From positions 1 to 18,508 of the forward strand of contig JAUWJG010000007.1 in NCBI GenBank assembly GCA_030607815.1: DNA of 18,508 bases, in the 5' to 3' direction. Of this stretch, positions 14,945 to 18,508 are shown one piece after another (position 1 is the stretch's first letter; each line of letters begins with the position of its first letter). The DNA comes from Candidatus Bathyarchaeota archaeon (lineage in GTDB: Archaea; Thermoproteota; Bathyarchaeia; RBG-16-48-13; GCA-020355125). Below the pieces are notes generated by a model that made no database searches, had not been told where the DNA came from, and was given only the letters and a program-made list of their open reading frames with translations. The position numbers and the translations under genes are program-made.

Positions 14945-15634
14945 ATGGGTGCAAAGCACACCACAGCTCGGATGTCTTTATCTGGAGAACATTATGAAAT
15001 TTTAGTAAATCCAGATGCTGCTCTTAACTTCAAGCTTGGGAGAACAAAAAACATGTCTAATATTTTAGTTATAGAAACCATATTCACAGATGCAAGTAAG
15101 GGTTTAAGGTCTTCAGAAAATAAACTTAGGGAAACATTTGGAACAGATGACGCTTCTAAAATTGCAGAAATAATTCTTAAGCGTGGTGAAATTCAGTTAA
15201 CTACAGATCAGAGAAGAAGACTCATTGAAGAGAAAAGAAAACAAATCATTGCTTATATCTCTAGAAATAGTATGGACCCGCGGACTAATTTTCCACATCC
15301 ACCATTAAGAATAGAACAAGCAATGAAACAGATAAGTTTGGTAATAGATCCATTTAAACGTGGAGAAGAACAAGCAAAAGAGGTAATTGAAAAATTAAGA
15401 CCAATTCTTCCGCTGAAAATTGAGAAATTAAGAATAGCGATTAAAATTCCCCCAGAGTATGCACCAAGGATGGCGGGAGTCGTTCGAAATTTTGGTAGTC
15501 TTAAGAATGAAGAATGGGAAAGAGATGGATCTTGGATTGCTATTGTTGAATTACCAGCGGGGATGCATTTATCCTTCTTGGAACGGATGAGAAATATTAC
15601 TCGGGGAAACTATCAGTCAAAAATATTGAAGTGA
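14945..15634 (+). CDS. sbds: SBDS family ribosome maturation protein
   Basis: 229 residues. SBDS/Sdo1 helps finish the large ribosomal subunit; in eukaryotes it works with an EF-2-like GTPase to evict eIF6. The N-terminal FYSH domain is recognised by MSLSGEHYEILVNPDAAL and FTDASKGLRSSENKLRETFG (to about residue 90). The central helical domain carries DQRRRLIEEKRKQIIAYISR and DPRTNFPHPPLRIEQAM. The C-terminal ferredoxin-like domain runs from about residue 160 and ends with LPAGMH. The ATG at 14945 is preceded by GAGGG. It follows psmA by 33 bases. Confidence 0.96.
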   Translation: MGAKHTTARMSLSGEHYEILVNPDAALNFKLGRTKNMSNILVIETIFTDASKGLRSSENKLRETFGTDDASKIAEIILKRGEIQLTTDQRRRLIEEKRKQIIAYISRNSMDPRTNFPHPPLRIEQAMKQISLVIDPFKRGEEQAKEVIEKLRPILPLKIEKLRIAIKIPPEYAPRMAGVVRNFGSLKNEEWERDGSWIAIVELPAGMHLSFLERMRNITRGNYQSKILK

Positions 15635-15661
15635 GTAACGTAAAATTTTAACAAATAAAAG

Positions 15662-15723
15662 CATAAATTTATGTTTATGAAATGTGTCCTAAAAGTAAAT
15701 AAAAGTTGGAGTTTACTTCAACG
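15662..15723. repeat. Palindrome and alternative hairpins in the rrp4 leader
   Basis: Three inverted repeats lie upstream of rrp4. CATAAATTTATG (15662-15673) is a perfect 12-bp palindrome. AAGTAAA (15694-15700) can pair with TTTACTT (15713-15719). GTTGGAG (15706-15712) can pair with CTTCAAC (15717-15723) around a TTTA loop, with one G-T wobble. The last two share bases and exclude each other, which could allow a two-state leader. No folding calculation was made. Confidence 0.35.
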
Positions 15724-15747
15724 TTATAGATTTAGAAGGGGTAAAAA

Positions 15748-16437
15748 ATGCAATATTTAGTTGAAAAAAGACAACTTGTAATTCCAGGAGAGTTACTTGC
15801 GGAAGGTGACTATAAATCTGGAAAGAACACCTATCAAGAGGAAAATAGAATATACTCTTCTCTAATTGGACTTGCAAACCATATCGAAAAAAACGTGTTT
15901 GTAGTCGCAATAAAGACGGGGTATATGCCCGTTGTTGGAGATTTAGTAATAGGTAAGGTAATTGATATGAGATTGTCGGGGTGGATAATCGATATAAATG
16001 CTCCTTACAAAGCAATGCTTTTCACCTCAGACGCTTTTGGTCGCTCCTTTAATGCTCGGAAGGATGAAATGTCAGATTTCCTTAAGGTTGGAGATCTGAT
16101 TTTTGCAAAAATTAGTGCATTTGATAGAACAAGAGATCCCATCGTGACGATTAGAGATCAAGGGCTAGGAAAAGTAAACAGAGGTCATGTAATTAAAATA
16201 ACTTCAACAAAAATTCCGCGACTTATTGGTAAGAAAGGATCAATGGTAAACATGGTAAAACGTGAAACAGGATGCCAAATCACAATAGGTCAAAATGGGC
16301 TCGTATTAGTGAGTGGAAAAAATGTTGAAGTGGAAGCTTTAGCAATATTAGCCATTCGTACGATTGAGAAAAATGCCCATACATTGGGATTAACGGATAA
16401 AATAAGTAATCTACTAAAAAAGGAAGAAGGAGATTAA
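15748..16437 (+). CDS. rrp4: Exosome RNA-binding subunit Rrp4
   Basis: 229 residues. Rrp4 forms the RNA-entry cap on the Rrp41-Rrp42 ring of the archaeal exosome. An N-terminal domain (about 1-60, with RQLVIPGELLAEG) docks on the ring. An S1 domain follows (about 62-138: VGDLVIGKVIDM, then ISAFDRTRDPIVTIR). The C-terminal KH domain begins near 150 and contains the RNA-contacting GKKG loop at 161-164 followed by RETGCQITIGQNG. Length and domain order are standard. AGAAGGGG before the ATG supports the start. The stop is 3 bases from the rrp41 start, so translation is probably coupled. Confidence 0.96.
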   Translation: MQYLVEKRQLVIPGELLAEGDYKSGKNTYQEENRIYSSLIGLANHIEKNVFVVAIKTGYMPVVGDLVIGKVIDMRLSGWIIDINAPYKAMLFTSDAFGRSFNARKDEMSDFLKVGDLIFAKISAFDRTRDPIVTIRDQGLGKVNRGHVIKITSTKIPRLIGKKGSMVNMVKRETGCQITIGQNGLVLVSGKNVEVEALAILAIRTIEKNAHTLGLTDKISNLLKKEEGD

Positions 16438-16440
16438 AGA

Positions 16441-17193
16441 ATGAGTAATAAAAAAATAACGAAATTGCTCAAAAAGAATGGGCTTCGTCTTGATAATAGA
16501 AAGTTTGATGAGCTTAGATCAATAAAAATGGAAATTGGAGTATTAGAGAAAGCAAATGGATCAGCATACATTGAATGGGGAAAAAATAAGATTATAGCAG
16601 CTATATATGGCCCTAGAGAGGTTCATCCTAGACGTCTAAGTTTAACAGATAAAGCACTTGTAAGATGTAGATATCACATGACTCCGTTTTCGACTGATGA
16701 GCGAAAAAGACCTGCACCATCGAGACGAGAAGTTGAACTCTCTAAAGTTATAGCAACAGCGGTGGAGCCAATAATTTTCACAGAATTTTATCCAAGAACA
16801 GTGATCGATATTTTTATTGAAGTTTTAGAGTCAGATGGTGGAACACGCTGTGCTGCTCTAACAGTTACCTCTCTTGCACTTGCAGATGCAGGTATACCCC
16901 TGAAAGATTTAGTCGCTGCTTGTGCAGCGGGAAAGATTGATGGGAAAATAGTGTTGGATATGAATGGTATCGAAGATCAATTGGGTGAAGCGGATCTTCC
17001 AATTGCAATAACACCAAGAAATAAAGAAATCACATTACTTCAGATGGATGGTACTTTTACTAAGGAAGAATTCAAGAAAGCGCTCAATCTAGCCATCGAA
17101 GGATGTGAGAAAATTTATGATATACAGAAAGAAGCACTTAGGAAAGAGTATATAATAGTTAAAGAAGAAACAGAAAAGATAGAGGAGGAGTAA
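16441..17193 (+). CDS. rrp41: Exosome catalytic subunit Rrp41
   Basis: 250 residues, RNase PH fold. It degrades RNA 3'-to-5' using phosphate and can add A-rich tails. Catalytic features are retained: the arginine pair R95-R96 (PSRREVELSKVI) for RNA and phosphate, and acidic Asp179 and Asp185 (GIEDQLGEADLPIA), matching Asp182 and Asp188 of the Sulfolobus subunit by order and spacing. ESDGGTRCAALT (130-141) is the typical family block. The C-terminus extends into a charged tail. An AAGGAGAT ribosome site overlaps the end of rrp4. Its partner Rrp42 starts 5 bases after its stop. Confidence 0.97.
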   Translation: MSNKKITKLLKKNGLRLDNRKFDELRSIKMEIGVLEKANGSAYIEWGKNKIIAAIYGPREVHPRRLSLTDKALVRCRYHMTPFSTDERKRPAPSRREVELSKVIATAVEPIIFTEFYPRTVIDIFIEVLESDGGTRCAALTVTSLALADAGIPLKDLVAACAAGKIDGKIVLDMNGIEDQLGEADLPIAITPRNKEITLLQMDGTFTKEEFKKALNLAIEGCEKIYDIQKEALRKEYIIVKEETEKIEEE

Positions 17194-17198
17194 CAAAA

Positions 17199-18029
17199 GT
17201 GTCAAACTCTTACGGTATAATGGAAAGCATCAAGAGAAAGAAGATTTCTGAACTTTTAAAATATGATAAACGACTTGACGGTAGGGGCTTAATGGATTTT
17301 AGGAAAATAAAGATTGAGACAGGAATGATTGGGACAGCTGCTGGTTCAGCCCTGGTCTCACTTGGAAACACAAAGGTCATGACTGGAATTAAAGTAGAAA
17401 CTGGAACGCCTTTCACGGACAAACCAAAAAGTGGTGTTCTAACAACAAATGTTGAACTTACACCTTTAGCTTCCCCAAACTTTGAAGCTGGACCTCCACG
17501 TGAAAAGGCTATTGAGATGGCAAGAGTTGTTGATAGAGGAATACGAGAGGCTAAAGCGATAGATCTAAGTAAACTATGTATAGATCCTGGAAAACTCGTT
17601 TTTATAGTATATGTAGATATTTATGTTCTTAATCATGATGGAAACCTTTTCGATGCTTTTGCTTTATCTGCTATTTCAGCACTTCTGAACGCAAAGATGA
17701 AAAAATATACAGTAAAGAAGAATGGAGAATTAAAATATGGCAAAGGATACATTAAACTTCCAGTTCAGAATTATCCGGTGGAGATCTCAATTGGAAAACT
17801 CGACGGTAAGATGATAGTTGACCCATCGCTTGAAGAAGAAGCGGTAGTAGATGGATTAATAACTATAGCAATAGGAAAAAAGGGCGAAATTTGTGCTATG
17901 CAGAAAAGAAAAACTGGAGTTTTCTCGGTAGAAGATATTCTATTAGCTATCACAATCGCGCAGAAGAAAGCTAAAGAGATTAGAGAAAATATTTTAGGTG
18001 AATTAATTGCTAAGAACAAAAAAGCGTAA
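17199..18029 (+). CDS. rrp42: Exosome structural subunit Rrp42
   Basis: 276 residues, RNase PH fold. It alternates with Rrp41 in the hexameric exosome ring and is itself inactive. Family blocks: DKRLDGRGLMDFRKI near the N-terminus, LTPLASPNFEAGPPREKAIEMARVVDRGIRE is the central signature region (about residues 87-117), and DPSLEEEAVVDG (about 207-218). The acidic Rrp41-type catalytic motif is absent, as expected. The start is GTG at 17199, supported by GAGGAGGAG at 17182-17190 in the end of rrp41; ATG 17220 is a poorer alternative. Its last 23 bases overlap the L37Ae gene. Confidence 0.96.
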   Translation: MSNSYGIMESIKRKKISELLKYDKRLDGRGLMDFRKIKIETGMIGTAAGSALVSLGNTKVMTGIKVETGTPFTDKPKSGVLTTNVELTPLASPNFEAGPPREKAIEMARVVDRGIREAKAIDLSKLCIDPGKLVFIVYVDIYVLNHDGNLFDAFALSAISALLNAKMKKYTVKKNGELKYGKGYIKLPVQNYPVEISIGKLDGKMIVDPSLEEEAVVDGLITIAIGKKGEICAMQKRKTGVFSVEDILLAITIAQKKAKEIRENILGELIAKNKKA

Positions 18030-18279
18030 AACAGATCATGGGTTAGGACCAAGATATGGAAGAACCGTTCGGAAGAGACGGTTTGAAATAGAAGCTGATT
18101 TAAAGAAGAGACATAGGTGCAAAAAATGTAGCGCTAAAGCAGTTAAAAGAGTAAGTGTGGGTGTATGGAAATGCTCTAAATGTGGAGTTATTTTCTCAGG
18201 GGGGGCATACACGCCATCAAGTGAGATAGGTGAAGTAGCCAGAAGAAGTATAGAGGCTACTATTACGACCACCGAATAA
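18007..18279 (+). CDS. rpl37ae: 50S ribosomal protein L37Ae (eL43 family)
   Basis: A 90-residue zinc-ribbon ribosomal protein. After a basic N-terminus (GLGPRYGRTVRKRR) come zinc ligands C38, C41, C56 and C59 in two CxxC pairs, then the conserved VGVWKCSKCG...FSGGAYTP. The start is TTG at 18007, overlapping the end of rrp42 by 23 bases; the archaeal GGTGA site at 17997-18001 sits 5 bases before it, and no ATG exists upstream of the zinc domain. This overlap makes translational coupling likely. It closes the superoperon: the spacer 18280-18415 has no gene I can support, including no rpoP. Confidence 0.94.
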   Translation: MLRTKKRKTDHGLGPRYGRTVRKRRFEIEADLKKRHRCKKCSAKAVKRVSVGVWKCSKCGVIFSGGAYTPSSEIGEVARRSIEATITTTE

Positions 18280-18415
18280 ACTTTGAAATAAGAAAAGAGT
18301 AATAAGTATGGTAGTAAGGTAAAATTAGCCCTTGTTATAGTTTTAAGAATATTCCTTCAGAACGAAGATTCTAGAGAATAATTGATTTAATACTAGGTTT
18401 AACAGAGCAGTATCT

Positions 18416-18508
18416 TTATGGATATATTTGTGAAGCTTGTTCACCTCTGAGACCCCAATTGGTCTTTGGAATATCACGTATGATTATTGTCAGTGAACTG
18501 GGTCGCAC
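18416..18508 (-). CDS. 4-oxalocrotonate tautomerase family protein, C-terminal fragment
   Basis: Thirty codons plus TAA read on the minus strand from the right edge. The fragment SLTIIIRDIPKTNWGLRGEQ resembles the C-terminal half of 4-OT tautomerases, whose typical ending is a V.V.I.E.P..NWG.GG..A pattern. The N-terminal part with the catalytic Pro lies outside the window. 4-OT proteins are about 60-80 residues long and tautomerise keto-enol substrates; the archaeal substrate is usually unknown. The gene converges on the exosome cluster. Confidence 0.75.
   Translation of the reverse strand: MRPSSLTIIIRDIPKTNWGLRGEQASQIYP

Noticed and set aside
18308..18415. A missed rpoP after L37Ae
   Set aside because: No frame with two CxxC pairs exists; the ATG at 18309 reaches a stop after four codons.
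18372..18508. Plus-strand open frame at the right edge containing C..C
   Set aside because: It has no early start codon, and the opposite strand gives a clear tautomerase C-terminus over the same bases.
1..18508. tRNA, rRNA, CRISPR, insertion sequences
   Set aside because: No tRNA-like TTCGAAT/cloverleaf, no spaced direct repeats and no transposase-like proteins were seen on reading both strands.

Overview
The window is archaeal chromosome. The proteins settle this: eS1 (S3Ae), eL15, eL37 (L37Ae), the exosome core Rrp4/Rrp41/Rrp42, RNase P subunit Rnp2, a 20S proteasome alpha subunit, archaeal SBDS and a Pcc1 domain. The DNA is visibly A+T-rich, TTG starts are common, and TATA-type promoters can be read in front of several genes. 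No rRNA or tRNA lies in the window, so I do not assign a lineage; a TACK-type archaeon is only a weak guess. I see no mobile element, CRISPR array or base-composition break.

Left part (1-4420): a biotin island. A biotin-protein ligase, cut by the left edge, is divergent from bioY, the biotin transporter S-component. Downstream on the same strand come the OadG-like small membrane subunit, a biotin carrier protein with an AMKM biotinylation motif, and the OadB-type multi-membrane subunit. The carboxyltransferase subunit converges from the other strand. Together these are all the subunits of a sodium-pumping biotin-dependent decarboxylase, most likely acting on methylmalonyl-CoA, plus the means to import biotin and attach it.

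Middle (4421-7844): a small GYD-domain gene whose N-terminus lies in another reading frame (apparent one-base frameshift), a free-standing EF-Tu-domain-2-like protein, about 420 bp with no convincing gene, then a HAD phosphatase fused to a Pcc1 (KEOPS) domain, ribosomal protein S3Ae and a minimal nucleotidyltransferase of the COG2413 type.

Next (7884-12458): a GlmU-like bifunctional sugar-phosphate enzyme, a conserved archaeal DUF2095-type protein, a convergent YchF-like GTPase with a TGS domain, and a B12-binding-type radical SAM enzyme of unknown substrate with its own promoter region.

Right part (12602-18279): the archaeal exosome superoperon, in the order L15e, COG1325 RNA-binding protein, Rnp2, PsmA, SBDS, Rrp4, Rrp41, Rrp42, L37Ae. 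It links ribosome maturation, RNA processing and decay, and protein degradation. Rpp30 and RpoP, often found in this neighbourhood, are not here. At the right edge the C-terminus of a 4-oxalocrotonate-tautomerase-family protein runs in on the minus strand.

The most unusual items are the HAD-Pcc1 fusion, the split GYD gene, the complete biotin/decarboxylase island with its convergent alpha subunit, and possible RNA or DNA hairpins in front of the radical SAM, psmA and rrp4 genes.
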